From the NCBI GenBank assembly GCA_023390335.1, contig JAEWCZ010000066.1:372001-436000 (forward strand): a stretch of DNA of 64,000 nucleotides, in the 5' to 3' direction. Under the pieces are notes generated by a model. The model was not told the origin of the DNA. It saw nothing but the letters and a program-made list of their open reading frames with translations, and made no database searches. Positions 1 through 10,500 of this stretch are shown here, piece after piece. Positions within the stretch are counted from its first letter, which is position 1, and every line of letters begins with the position of its first letter. The translations under genes and the position numbers were made by a program. The stretch comes from Bacillota bacterium. Lineage in GTDB: Bacteria; Bacillota; Clostridia; Acetivibrionales; DSM-1351.

Positions 1-1
1 C

Positions 2-2641
2 AGAGAAACAATGACATTATTCGGTTATGATGTAAGTTGGGATAAGAAAACAAAAACTGCTACAGCAATAAAGAATCTTAAGCTGTATGCATCTAAGGTT
101 GGCAGCAGGGAAATAACAGCAGACGGCAAGAAAATTACTTTCGGTGCAGCCTCATACTTATATGAACAGAGGCTATATGTACCTGTACAGCTGATCGAAA
201 GCGGATTAAACAAAATTATTAAATGGGATAGCAATGAAAATACCTTATACATATCCGGTTCTAAAAATAATATCAATATAAATGTTGAAAATTCAAGCGA
301 ATGTGTAATCGCTGTAGGAAATAATATTTTGGTAAACATAACAAACAAATATGGTATAAACGAAATCAACGATATGATAAATGATGCAGACAAGCTCATG
401 GAAAACAATAACTTTACCGGGGCTATAGGCATGTATGAAACAGTTCTTGAGAATATTTCAAGTTCGCAAAACCCTGAGGAATACGGTAGAACCAAGGTTA
501 ATATGGGAAATGCATATAACAGGCTTGCCATAATTATTGACGAGGAGGACAATGCAGAAAAAGCAGTTATTGCATACGAGGCAGCCCTAAAAGTCAGCAC
601 ACCTGAAAAAAACAATGCTGTATATGCTGCGGCCCGGAATGGGTTGGCCTATTCATATGTTATTCTGGCACAGGTTAGAGATACTGAAAAAAACATCTCA
701 AAAGCACTGGACTCATATACCCAAGCACTGAAAGTATACACTCAGGTTACATACCCGCAGGAGTATGCCCAAATACAAAATAATCTCGGAACTGCATATT
801 TAGTACTGGCTGGTGTTAAAGACCGTCAAAATAATCTTGAAACGGCTATTAAATACTGCAATGAGGCTTTAAAGTTCTTTACAGCTGAAAAAAACATTAA
901 GACAAATATTAAATTACACAATACTTTGGGATTGATATACACACAACTTGGGATGTTGTCAGATCCAGAAAAAAATATTCCCAAAGCATTTGATGAATTT
1001 GATGAGGTTTTAAAACTGTGCAGCATTAATACATATCCAGATGAATACGGATACGTTCAAAACACTATAGGTCAATGCTATGTAAAACTGGCTGATATCA
1101 AAGACCGTGAAGAGAACGGACTAAAAGCCATTAAAGCATATAACGAAGCATTAAAGGTTATTACACCGGAAAAGAACGCCGTAAACTATGCCGTAACCAA
1201 TATGTGCCTTAGTTATGCGTATGTGAAGCTTTCAGAAGTAAGGGATTCGGGTGAAAATCTTACCAAGGCTGCGGCTGCCTGCAATGAGAGCCTGAAGGTT
1301 CTCACGTTAGGAAGATATCCTTTAACCTATGCAGATGCTCAGAACAGGTTGGGGACGGTCTATTATAATCTTTCCGATATAAGTTCAAAAAGAGCCAACC
1401 TGACCAAAGCAATATGTGCATACAAGGAAGCCTTGAAAGTATATACTTCCAACAAGTATCCCTTGGATTACTCATTAAATACTTATTATTTAGGAACATG
1501 CTACAGAAGCCTCGGTGATACAATTGACAAGGAGGTAAATACCTTAAAAGCAGTTGAAATGTATAACGAGGCATTAAATATAATTACACTTGAGAATTAT
1601 CCCATATATTATGCAAACATAAAGAATAGCTTGGGTAACGCATATAGGACTATATACTCATTAACCTTTCAGATGGATAATCTATATAATTCTATAGAAG
1701 CATACAATGATGCTCTTAAGGTGAATACATTTGAAAAGCAGCCTCTAAGTTACGCTTTAATACAGTGCAATCTGGCATATACTTATATGAGTTTGGGAGA
1801 TGTACTGGATGATGAAGAAATTATAAACAAATCAATTCAAGCTTCAAAAGAAGCCTTAAAGGTTTACACATATGAAGAGTATCCTCTAAGGTATGCAGAT
1901 ACAGTAATAAATATGGGGTCGGCATATTGGGCGATGTCTGAGATCAAGGATACGGTAGAAAATCTGGCAAAAGCGCGGGACAGTTATGAGGAATCTCTAA
2001 AGGTTTATACATTGGATAAATACCCTTTAGACTACGCCTTTTCCCAATACTGTATAGGGTACGTATGTTCCGCAATTGCCGAGTCAAGTCCCTCCGAAGA
2101 CACACTTAACAAGGGACTTGAGGCATGTCAGGAAGCATTAAAAGTGTATACTTTGGAGGAAGATCCCAGTTATTTTATAGAGGTCAGAGCAAATGAAGCT
2201 GCATTATACGTTCGGTTAGCACAACTAAAGGGATCAGAAGATATATTAAAAAATTCTCAGGAGATTTATCAGGAACTGAAAAGTTATTTCATTGATGAAA
2301 ATGGAATTGTTACTGATCCTGGAATTAATACTGAAATAGGATTTATGTATTATGTTTTATCAATGTTCAAGGATAAGGAAGAAAGCCTTACAAGCGCTAT
2401 AGAAGCCTATCAGACGGCTGAAACCATGGTGCCCGAAGAAGATAATCCAGCTATGTATGCAAAGATCCAAAAACAACTGGGTATTTGCTTTTTAGAAATA
2501 TCTAAGATTAAAGACACGCAGGAGAATTTAAAAAAGGCACTAAAATATTTTAATGCAGCTAAAAAATATATTAAAAATACTTCCGATTTGGAACAAATAA
2601 AAGTTTACATAACGCAAATAGAAAATAACTTAAACAAATAG
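2..2641 (+). CDS. TPR-repeat protein with copper-amine-oxidase-N-like domain, 5' end outside the window
   Basis: The reading frame is open to the left edge, and the residues before the first ATG (position 11) already belong to a copper amine oxidase N-terminal-like repeat (a WD-x-K-T-K-T strand followed by YVP-V). The true start therefore lies outside the window. After about 125 residues the protein becomes a long array of about fifteen repeats of roughly 47 residues, each with a core like ALKVYT..-YP..YA..-nLG.aY..L. This is a long variety of tetratricopeptide repeat, normally a protein-protein docking scaffold. The domain pair is common in exported clostridial proteins, so an extracytoplasmic site is likely but the signal peptide is not visible. 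It is a paralog of the next gene. Function is unknown; there is no catalytic motif. Confidence 0.85.
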   Translation, partial: RETMTLFGYDVSWDKKTKTATAIKNLKLYASKVGSREITADGKKITFGAASYLYEQRLYVPVQLIESGLNKIIKWDSNENTLYISGSKNNININVENSSECVIAVGNNILVNITNKYGINEINDMINDADKLMENNNFTGAIGMYETVLENISSSQNPEEYGRTKVNMGNAYNRLAIIIDEEDNAEKAVIAYEAALKVSTPEKNNAVYAAARNGLAYSYVILAQVRDTEKNISKALDSYTQALKVYTQVTYPQEYAQIQNNLGTAYLVLAGVKDRQNNLETAIKYCNEALKFFTAEKNIKTNIKLHNTLGLIYTQLGMLSDPEKNIPKAFDEFDEVLKLCSINTYPDEYGYVQNTIGQCYVKLADIKDREENGLKAIKAYNEALKVITPEKNAVNYAVTNMCLSYAYVKLSEVRDSGENLTKAAAACNESLKVLTLGRYPLTYADAQNRLGTVYYNLSDISSKRANLTKAICAYKEALKVYTSNKYPLDYSLNTYYLGTCYRSLGDTIDKEVNTLKAVEMYNEALNIITLENYPIYYANIKNSLGNAYRTIYSLTFQMDNLYNSIEAYNDALKVNTFEKQPLSYALIQCNLAYTYMSLGDVLDDEEIINKSIQASKEALKVYTYEEYPLRYADTVINMGSAYWAMSEIKDTVENLAKARDSYEESLKVYTLDKYPLDYAFSQYCIGYVCSAIAESSPSEDTLNKGLEACQEALKVYTLEEDPSYFIEVRANEAALYVRLAQLKGSEDILKNSQEIYQELKSYFIDENGIVTDPGINTEIGFMYYVLSMFKDKEESLTSAIEAYQTAETMVPEEDNPAMYAKIQKQLGICFLEISKIKDTQENLKKALKYFNAAKKYIKNTSDLEQIKVYITQIENNLNK

Positions 2642-2671
2642 CAGAAGAAAATAAAAGTGGGGAGTGTTACT

Positions 2672-4054
2672 GTGAAGGGAAGGCTGTTGCTAATAATTAT
2701 AATATTTCTTGTTGTAGCAGGAACAGCTGCTGCCAGGGCTTATGCTCAAAATACAAAAACAGTACAAGCTCCCTCTTTTAATTTTGAAGCAAAGCCGGTA
2801 ATAATAAAAACAGAACCCTTTATACCCATAAAGCCTATACTTGAGGCCCTGGGATGGAAAATAACCTGGGATTCAAAGAACAAGACGGTACAGGCCTTAA
2901 AAGATGAGAATACTCTTATAATTAAAATAGGCAGTAAGATTGCCACACTCAACGGAACTGGTATATTACAAAGCAATCCTCCTACGGTTATAAAAGGTAT
3001 ATCCTATGTAAGCAGTAAATTCATAGCTCAGGAATTCGGCACAAAAGTTAGATGGGACAGGAAGGAAAATCTGATAATACTTTCAAACAGAGACACCGGG
3101 AATATAAAAGTCAGTGGTCAGGGAAATATTATAATTGCCGGTGATGGTATGATAGTAAACATATTTGAACCCTATGGAATTGACATAGTATACGATCAAA
3201 TAGACGATGCCGACAAGCTTTTAAGTGCAAAAAAGCCCCAAGAAGCTATTGCAAAATACAAAAATGTTTTAGAAAACATATCTGAGAAGGAGCATCCCAA
3301 TATATACTGCCAGGTTATGAATAATATGGGAAATGCCTATAACATTCTTGCAGGATTCAAAGATGCGCAAAATAACATTAGAAATGCTATATCAGCCTAT
3401 ACTAATGCACTTAGAATTTATTCATTTAACAAACTAAGCAAAAACTATTTTATTACCTTGAACAATCTTGCATCTGCATATTTAAATTCATGGGAAGAAG
3501 CAGGAAAAAAAGCTGATTTGATGTCTGCTTCAAATATCTATACCGAAATACAAAAGTCCGGATGTTTGGACGGTACCTATATAGAGAGTGCTCTAATTGA
3601 TTATAATATAGGTATGGTTTATTACTCTCTTGGGAATAAACAATTGGCTGTCGATAGCTTTATTAAAGCACAAAATAAATACCTCGCATTACTTAAAAAA
3701 GTGAACAACGAGGAGAGTGAGGAAATGTGGGCATTACTGCAATATAATCTAGGCAATGTCTACAAATCCTTAGCATTAATCAAAGACAAAGAAAATAATG
3801 CAAAACACGCTGAAAGTGCTTATGAAAAAGCACTCTCTGCGATAACCGTAGAGAGCTATCCTCTGGAATACGCTCAAATACACAAATATATGGGTGATAT
3901 TTACAAGGTATTGTCAAGCTTGAACAACAACAAACGCGAATATGTCCTTAGAGCAATTGAAGAATATACCGAAAGTCTAAAGATTTACACACCTGACGAA
4001 TATCCTGTATTCAATAAACAGATTAATGTGGAGTTGAGAACTTTTATTCATTAA
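2672..4054 (+). CDS. Secreted copper-amine-oxidase-N/TPR protein, paralog of upstream gene
   Basis: I place the start at the GTG at 2672, because GTGGGGAG (2657-2664) sits 7 bases upstream; the in-frame GTG at 2657 is part of that ribosome site. The product begins with a Lys/Arg pair and a long hydrophobic stretch ending in ARAYAQ, a clear signal peptide. Then come two copper amine oxidase N-like repeats (the second carries KVRWDRKENLI), a linker with the same GN-I-I-A-G-D/N-G-M-I-V-N-I pattern as the upstream protein, and about five TPR units. It is about half the length of its neighbour and ends soon after a repeat motif (SLKIYTPDEYP). It is probably an exported binding scaffold; the partner is unknown. 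It has no obvious link to the biosynthetic genes that follow. Confidence 0.85.
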   Translation: MKGRLLLIIIIFLVVAGTAAARAYAQNTKTVQAPSFNFEAKPVIIKTEPFIPIKPILEALGWKITWDSKNKTVQALKDENTLIIKIGSKIATLNGTGILQSNPPTVIKGISYVSSKFIAQEFGTKVRWDRKENLIILSNRDTGNIKVSGQGNIIIAGDGMIVNIFEPYGIDIVYDQIDDADKLLSAKKPQEAIAKYKNVLENISEKEHPNIYCQVMNNMGNAYNILAGFKDAQNNIRNAISAYTNALRIYSFNKLSKNYFITLNNLASAYLNSWEEAGKKADLMSASNIYTEIQKSGCLDGTYIESALIDYNIGMVYYSLGNKQLAVDSFIKAQNKYLALLKKVNNEESEEMWALLQYNLGNVYKSLALIKDKENNAKHAESAYEKALSAITVESYPLEYAQIHKYMGDIYKVLSSLNNNKREYVLRAIEEYTESLKIYTPDEYPVFNKQINVELRTFIH

Positions 4055-4055
4055 T

Positions 4056-4084
4056 CTTTCATAAAACTTTCATAAAACTTTCAT
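4056..4084 (+). repeat. Short tandem repeat, CTTTCATAAAA x2.6
   Basis: Two perfect 11-base copies (4056-4066 and 4067-4077) and a partial third follow directly after the stop codon of the second TPR gene. The sequence is AT-rich. It could be replication slippage or a binding site; nothing shows a function. Confidence 0.5.
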
Positions 4085-4227
4085 TTATAATTCCATAAAA
4101 AATTACCCCCTGCTTATATAATAATATAAGTATTTATATAGTGTTCCGCCAAAATCAATCTCTTTCTAGTAAACAATACACTTATATATTAACCCTACGG
4201 CCGGACCAAAATAATAAAGCATGAATG

Positions 4228-4253
4228 ACACTTGTAATTGTTGTTATAAGTGT
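4228..4253 (+). promoter_or_regulatory. Inverted repeat before the first gene of cluster 1
   Basis: ACACTTGTAA (4228-4237) and TTATAAGTGT (4244-4253) are inverted repeats matching at 9 of 10 positions around a 6-base spacer. The site lies between the TPR genes and the ribosome site (GGGGGTG, about 4264-4270) of the exporter gene. Position and symmetry suit an operator or a 5'-leader hairpin controlling the whole biosynthetic operon. A second, purely A/T-type dyad lies at 4113-4130. I could not assign a confident -35/-10 pair here. Confidence 0.4.
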
Positions 4254-4279
4254 TATTACATTAGGGGGTGTAGGATTTA

Positions 4280-6232
4280 ATGATAAGTGACGGCATGTTT
4301 TGGGCTATTCTGTGTATTTCAGCCGTTGTTTCCTTAATAACATTATTTTATATTGTTATTTCAGTAAAAGAAATTGTATGTAGAGAAAGGTTTTTTAAGG
4401 GCGGGGGAATTAAAGGGTTTATTAATTTTGTAACGTCTATTGTGTTCATGGGATGTATGGGTTATTGCCTTTACAATGTACCTGAAATTCTCTTTTTTGG
4501 GTCATCATGGAACAGTCTGAATAAAGTTGGACCTGATAATGTTGAAAAAGTTATAATTTGTTTAAGCTTTGTAATTTCCATTTTGTACATTTATTTTGTA
4601 TTAACCTCATTTTTTTATAAACCAAATGACAAACCTTACTATATGGTAATATCCTTAAGTATAATCAGCGGTATCGGAAATTCTATAGTAGTTTTTATAA
4701 TAAACAGGGCACTTGGAATTCTTGCGGGAGACGTAGAAAAATGGGCTCTTATAGAAAGCAGACTATATATTTTCTTTATATGCGGAATACTGCTTTTTAC
4801 AGTAGCAGCTATGATTGTAAGGAAAAAGCTCATATCTGTTACCAATAACATAATATTCGAAAAGCGTATCCAGATAATAGACAAAATATTAAAAGCTCCA
4901 TATTTAAAATTCTCGTCCCTTGAAGACGGAAGTATTTATGCAGCATTAAATAATGATACTGAAACAATAGGAAATTTCGTAGGGCATTTGGTTGCGGGTA
5001 TAACAGGAGTTATTACACTAATAACCTGCTTCATATATCTTGCTATTCTTGATAAGAGAGGAACTCTGTTCTTTCTGATTGTCCTGATTATTACAATAGG
5101 CATATTTCAGTTGGCCGTATCTGGTGCTCAAAAATTCTTTGAACAGAACAGAAACTACCAGACTACATTCTTTAAAAATATAAAAGACCTTGTAGAAGGT
5201 TTTAAGGAACTTTATATCAATACAGGAAAACGTATGGGGTTCAGACGTGACATAGAAGACAGCTGTGAGGCTTATCGTGACTCTCGAATAGCAGGAGATT
5301 TTAAATTTACAAACGTTACCATACTGGGAGAAATTCTATATACAGGAGTAATAGGAGCTATTGTTTTTACTTTTCCAATACTATTTGACATACAAATAGC
5401 AACTCTACAAAATTTCGTACTTGTTCTTTTATATATGGGAGGAATAATAAACGAAGCACTCTTTGCTATTGTTCCAACATGTATGAGAGTGGTAATAAGC
5501 TGGAAAAGAATAAACAGCTTTGCCAACAGCATTTCGACAGATGAAGATTACAGTGATTCTGATATTGAACACACCGCAGAAAACCTCACAATTGAATTCA
5601 GAGGCGTCAATTTTACCTATAAAAATGAAAACGGTGAAACCTTTTCAGTGGGCCCTATAGACTATACCTTTAAATTTGGGGAAATTGTTTTTATCATGGG
5701 GGGCAACGGCAGCGGAAAGTCTACTTTTGCAAAGCTATTAACAGGATTATACCTGCCGGACGAAGGACAGGTGCTGGTTAATGGGCAAAGAGTGAATTCA
5801 AGAGAACTGGGCTCATACTTTTCTTCGGTTTACAGTGATTATCACCTCTTTGAAAAGCTTTATGGAATTGAATACAAGGACAAGCTTGATGACATAGAGA
5901 GATATCTTAAAATTCTTGGTATAGACAGTAAGGTTGAAATAAAGAACGGAGAATTCAGTACTCTCAAGCTGTCTTCCGGACAGAGAAAAAGACTTGCCCT
6001 TTTGGTAAGTTACCTTGAGGATCGACCGGCATATCTGTTTGATGAATGGGCTTCTGACCAGGATCCTGAATTCAGAATGTTCTTTTACAAAACCCTTCTT
6101 CCGGAGCTGAAAGCAAGAGGAAAAGCAGTAATAGCAATAACCCATGATGATAAATATTTTGATGAAGCGGATAAGATAATCAAAATGGACATGGGAAAGA
6201 TAGTCAGCAGTATTATATCTGTTAACGTGTAA
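4280..6232 (+). CDS. Cyclic/lipopeptide exporter, PvdE/SyrD-type ABC transporter (fused permease-ATPase)
   Basis: A half-transporter with membrane region and ATPase in one chain. The C-terminal nucleotide-binding domain has Walker A GGNGSGKST (about residue 474), signature LSSGQRKR, and a Walker B region reading LFDEWASDQDPEFR. The DEWAxDQDP form is typical of the SyrD/PvdE family, which exports nonribosomal peptides to the outside or periplasm. It is about 100 residues longer than the usual 540-560 because of extra N-terminal membrane segments (roughly residues 5-30, 48-70 and 90-115) before the six-helix core. The start ATG follows TTAGGGGGTG. It is the first gene of a run in which every intergenic gap is about 40 bases or less, so it is very probably co-transcribed with the megasynthase genes and exports their product. 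Confidence 0.9.
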   Translation: MISDGMFWAILCISAVVSLITLFYIVISVKEIVCRERFFKGGGIKGFINFVTSIVFMGCMGYCLYNVPEILFFGSSWNSLNKVGPDNVEKVIICLSFVISILYIYFVLTSFFYKPNDKPYYMVISLSIISGIGNSIVVFIINRALGILAGDVEKWALIESRLYIFFICGILLFTVAAMIVRKKLISVTNNIIFEKRIQIIDKILKAPYLKFSSLEDGSIYAALNNDTETIGNFVGHLVAGITGVITLITCFIYLAILDKRGTLFFLIVLIITIGIFQLAVSGAQKFFEQNRNYQTTFFKNIKDLVEGFKELYINTGKRMGFRRDIEDSCEAYRDSRIAGDFKFTNVTILGEILYTGVIGAIVFTFPILFDIQIATLQNFVLVLLYMGGIINEALFAIVPTCMRVVISWKRINSFANSISTDEDYSDSDIEHTAENLTIEFRGVNFTYKNENGETFSVGPIDYTFKFGEIVFIMGGNGSGKSTFAKLLTGLYLPDEGQVLVNGQRVNSRELGSYFSSVYSDYHLFEKLYGIEYKDKLDDIERYLKILGIDSKVEIKNGEFSTLKLSSGQRKRLALLVSYLEDRPAYLFDEWASDQDPEFRMFFYKTLLPELKARGKAVIAITHDDKYFDEADKIIKMDMGKIVSSIISVNV

Positions 6233-6245
6233 TGGGGGAGTTGGA

Positions 6246-7544
6246 ATGAAAAGATTAATAGCTGGATTAGTATGTATATTACTGGTTTTTCAGACTGCAT
6301 GCACACAGGAAATATCAGTTACAAAAGGTACGTCAGATTTTAAAGGAAACGGTGTAGCTATAACAGATAAAGGAAACTATTTTGATGTAGCACTTGATTA
6401 TACAAAAGGCTTAAGCCACAGGGATATTGGTAAGGAATTTGCCAGAGGAATACTTTCTGTTGTACCTGATTATGAAGCTCTGGTGGATTCATACATAGCG
6501 GAAAACCTTTTTAAAAGTGAATATAAGGAAGCTTTTTGGAGGGTAGATGATATAAAAACACAGATTGATAAAAAATACAGAGAAGAAATTGAAGGTATGT
6601 CGGAAGTGTTTTCCGGTGGTGATAAAAATGTCAGGGGAGACAACAAAATTTCAAAGGACGAGTTTTTTCTATTCAATTTATTCCTTGACGTTATAAGGTC
6701 TACACAGTGTAGTTTTGTATCAGTCTTTGGCTCACAAAGTTCAACTGGTAAAACAATTACCGGAAGAATTCTTGATTGGTATGGCGGTAACAAGAATCAA
6801 TTACCCAGAATTCAGGCGGTTATGACAATAAAGAATAAGACAGGAAGCATATGTTCCATTGGGTACATGGGTTTTATGGGCATAATAACCGGATTTAATG
6901 ACAGAAAGATATTTGCAGCTGTTCAAGAATCAACATCAGGAGCAGCATATTCTTCGGCGGGGAAAAGGTCTTATCCTCTGGATTTGAGATATGCATTGGA
7001 AAACACTGATAAAATGGAGACCACTATCGATTTTATGAAGGATGAAAATAAACAGTATGCGGTAAATCACTTGATTGTATTTTCTGACCCTGATGAGAGT
7101 AAAGTTCTGGAGAACAATTTCAGCGGAAGAGGTACAGGAGCAGGACGGGTAAAGCGTGCAGTAAGAACTGATGAATCTAAGCTAAACAAAGGTGTCACAT
7201 GGGGAATAAAGGATGCGGTAGCTTCTGTAAATTCATTTATTTTGGAAGGCAGTACGGACAACCATACCAGAAATAAATTCAATACAAGAAGATGGAAATA
7301 CATAAAAGAGCAGCTATCCGGCAGACAATCAAAGCTTTCTCCGGAGGATATCAAAAATATCATGACTTATACAAAAGGCTCACCAAGGGCTTTGCTGGAT
7401 ACAAGGTATCTGTATACTAAAGCAACCTTGAGTATGACTGTTTTTCAGCCAGATACACTTTCGCTGGAAATATATTTTGTGCCCAGAAATACGTTGAAAG
7501 TCCCTAATAAACCTACTTTTGAGAAAATAGCCGTATTTCAATAA
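6246..7544 (+). CDS. Exported Ntn-hydrolase of peptidase C45 / acyltransferase type, possible lipoprotein
   Basis: The N-terminus (MKRL, hydrophobic stretch, QTAC at residues 17-20) looks like a lipoprotein signal, although Gln at -3 is unusual for a lipobox. The mature part has the C45 layout: an N-terminal GKEFARG segment, then a putative autocatalytic nucleophile Cys155 in STQCSFVSVFG, followed by TGRILDWYGG, equivalent to the GRN-D-W motif of isopenicillin-N acyltransferase-like and linear amide hydrolases. In this fold the chain is cut before the Cys, which becomes an N-terminal nucleophile. Substrates are usually N-acyl or peptide amides. Lying between the exporter and an acyl-primed synthetase, it is a good candidate for removing or exchanging the fatty acyl part of the exported product, as PvdQ (a different Ntn-hydrolase) does for pyoverdine. 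The role is inferred. Confidence 0.75.
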   Translation: MKRLIAGLVCILLVFQTACTQEISVTKGTSDFKGNGVAITDKGNYFDVALDYTKGLSHRDIGKEFARGILSVVPDYEALVDSYIAENLFKSEYKEAFWRVDDIKTQIDKKYREEIEGMSEVFSGGDKNVRGDNKISKDEFFLFNLFLDVIRSTQCSFVSVFGSQSSTGKTITGRILDWYGGNKNQLPRIQAVMTIKNKTGSICSIGYMGFMGIITGFNDRKIFAAVQESTSGAAYSSAGKRSYPLDLRYALENTDKMETTIDFMKDENKQYAVNHLIVFSDPDESKVLENNFSGRGTGAGRVKRAVRTDESKLNKGVTWGIKDAVASVNSFILEGSTDNHTRNKFNTRRWKYIKEQLSGRQSKLSPEDIKNIMTYTKGSPRALLDTRYLYTKATLSMTVFQPDTLSLEIYFVPRNTLKVPNKPTFEKIAVFQ

Positions 7545-7570
7545 TACTAATTTAATAGGTGGTGAAAACA

Positions 7571-10500
7571 ATGTATGCTTTTAAAACATTAATAGATTTA
7601 ATTGTTGCAAGACAGGACGAAAAATTCAAGGGTATCACATTTATACTAAATGAAACGGAAGAACTTTTTGTTTCCTATGGACAACTGTACCATGGAGCAA
7701 GGACTCTGTTATACAATTTACAGACATCCGGCTTTAATAAAGGCGACGAAGTAATTTTTCAGATAGATAATAACAGACAATTCATGTTTGCCTTCTGGGC
7801 ATGTATACTGGGCGGAATGATTCCCGTTCCGGTTACAACAGGAACAAATGACGAACACAAGCTAAAGCTGTTTAAGATATGGAATATATTAAAAAATCCC
7901 AAAATGCTGGCTTCTGACGATTTTTTTGCAAGACTCAAAAACTTCGGAGACAAAAACGGCTTATCTGAAGATGTTGACATAATGCAAACCAGAACCTTGA
8001 GCATGGAGAGGTTAGGGCAAACTGAAAGTTTAGGTCAAATTGCAGAAGCTGAGGAAAATGATATTGCATTCATTCAGTTTTCATCAGGCTCTACAGGCGA
8101 CCCCAAAGGTGTGGTAATCACCCACAAGAATGTCCTGTATGATATAGGTGCGGTTATACGCTGGGTAAATATAAATTCAGAGGATTCAGGGCTGAACTGG
8201 ATGCCCCTTACCCATGATATGGGCCTTATAGGTACACACATAAAGGATGTAATTGCATGTATAAACCAGTACAACATTGAGACACAGTTGTTTATAAGGC
8301 ACCCTTCACTGTGGATACAAAAAGCCAGTGAACACAAGGTTACACTTTTGTACTCACCTAATTTCGGATACAAGCATTTTCTAACCTTCTTTAAACCTGA
8401 AGTTAGGAAGGATTGGGATTTGTCAAAGGTCAGGCTCATTTACAACGGTGCTGAACCCATATCTTATGAATTATGTGATGAATTCCTAGAAAAGCTGTCA
8501 CCTTACGGATTAAATAGAAACTCAATGTATACCGTTTACGGTCTGGCTGAGGGAACAATTGCAGTAACATTTCCACGCCTTGGTGATGAAATGAGGTTTA
8601 TAACCCTTGACCGTAATTACCTGAATATAGGTGACACTGTAAGAGAAATAAGCAAGGACGACGCCAGAGGCTGCAGCTTTGCTGATGAAGGCTATCCAAT
8701 ACATGATTGTTATGTCCGAATATGCGACATTGATAATAATGACATGGGTGAAAACAAAATCGGCTACATATGCATATCGGGTGCCAATGTGACATCCGGC
8801 TACTATAATAACGAGGAAGCAACCCGCAAAGCAATAACCCAAGATGGCTGGCTCAATACAGGCGATTTGGGTTTTATGAGAGATGGTAGACTTGTTATAA
8901 CAGGACGTGCTAAAGATGTAATCTTTGTAAAGGGACAAAACTACTATTCCCATGATATTGAGCGTATCGCACAGGAAGCAGAGGGGATTGACCTCGGAAA
9001 GATTGTCGCCGTGGGAGCATTTAATGAAAAAATCAAATCAGATGAACTAATACTTTTTGTCCTATTTAAAATGAAGGCTGATAAGTTCATAGGAACAGTT
9101 CGCATTCTTAAAAAATTAATTAGTGAGAGAATGGGAATAGAAGTATCACAGGTCATTCCAATAAAGAGTATTCCAAAAACCACCAGCGGGAAAGTACAAC
9201 GCTACAAGCTCCGGGAAAGCTACATTAACTGTGAATACGATACTATAAAGAAAGAAATAGAATTACTGCTAAAATCAGAAGAAGAAAGCAGGTCAATTGA
9301 CGTACCTGAAAATGAAATACAGGAAAAACTGGTAAAGATATGGCAAGAGGTATTGGGTGTAAATAAGGTCGGCATAAAGGACAATATCTTTGAATTGGGT
9401 GGGGATTCTTTAAAGATAACCCAAATGGCCTCCCGCATAAGAGAAGAATTTGGAGTAGAACTGGAACAGACGCTTTTGTTTGAAAACCCTGCGCTTAACG
9501 TACTTGCTGAAATTATTGAAAAAGCGGATAAAATATCTGAAGATGAAAATACAATACAGCGTTTACAGGAGAAGGGTGCTTTACCCCTTTCATATGCTCA
9601 ACAGCGTATATGGTTTCTTGACAGACTAAACGAAAACAGTTCCCAATATATTTTATATACAGGCCTTAACATAAAGGGAAGCCTACAGGATGATTTGCTT
9701 TTGAAGAGTTTTAATACAATCATAGAAAGACATGAAAGCTTGAGAACCTCCTTTTTTGAAGAAGATGGACAGCCTGTACAAACAGTAGAAGAAGGAGTCC
9801 AAATGGGCCTGCCTTTTATAAGCCTTGCAGAAATACCATTAGAAAGCAGAAGACAAGAAGCAATAATTCTTGCGAAAGAGGAAATAAGCTATCCCTTTGA
9901 CTTGAGTAAAGCACCTCTTATAAGAGGAAAATTGTTTCAAATTGAAAAAGACGAATACGTTCTGATTCTGGCAGCTCATCATATAGTATTTGATGGGTGG
10001 TCTTTCAAGGTACTGCTAAAAGAATTGGAAATTTTATATAATTCCTATTTACAAAATGAAAATTATGTTTTGCCGGAACTAAAAATCTCATATTCTGATT
10101 ATGCTTGCTGGCAAATAGACAGATACAAGGAAAATACCATACAGAAACAGATTGTCTATTGGAAAGAGAAGCTAAGTGGAAAACTTCCTGTACTAGAACT
10201 GCCTTTTTCAAAACAAAGGCCCACTGTGCAAACCTATAACGGTTCAAATTTTAGATGCAGTCTTTCACAAGAACTGTATGAAAACCTCAAGAATGCGGCG
10301 GAACAGGAAGGCGCCACACTTTATATGATTTTATTAGCAGCCTTTAAGTTTTTACTTTTTAAATATACCGGACAAGAAGATATAATCATAGGTTCACCTG
10401 TAGCAAACCGAAATCGTTCCGAGCTGGAACCAATGATAGGTTTCTTTACTAACAACCTGATCATCAGGACAGCTTTTAACGAGAATAACAGTTTCCGTGA

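Noticed and set aside
25..615. 196-codon minus-strand frame opposite the first TPR gene
   Set aside because: Hydrophobic-looking product is a by-product of reading TPR codons backwards; no ribosome site and no family features.
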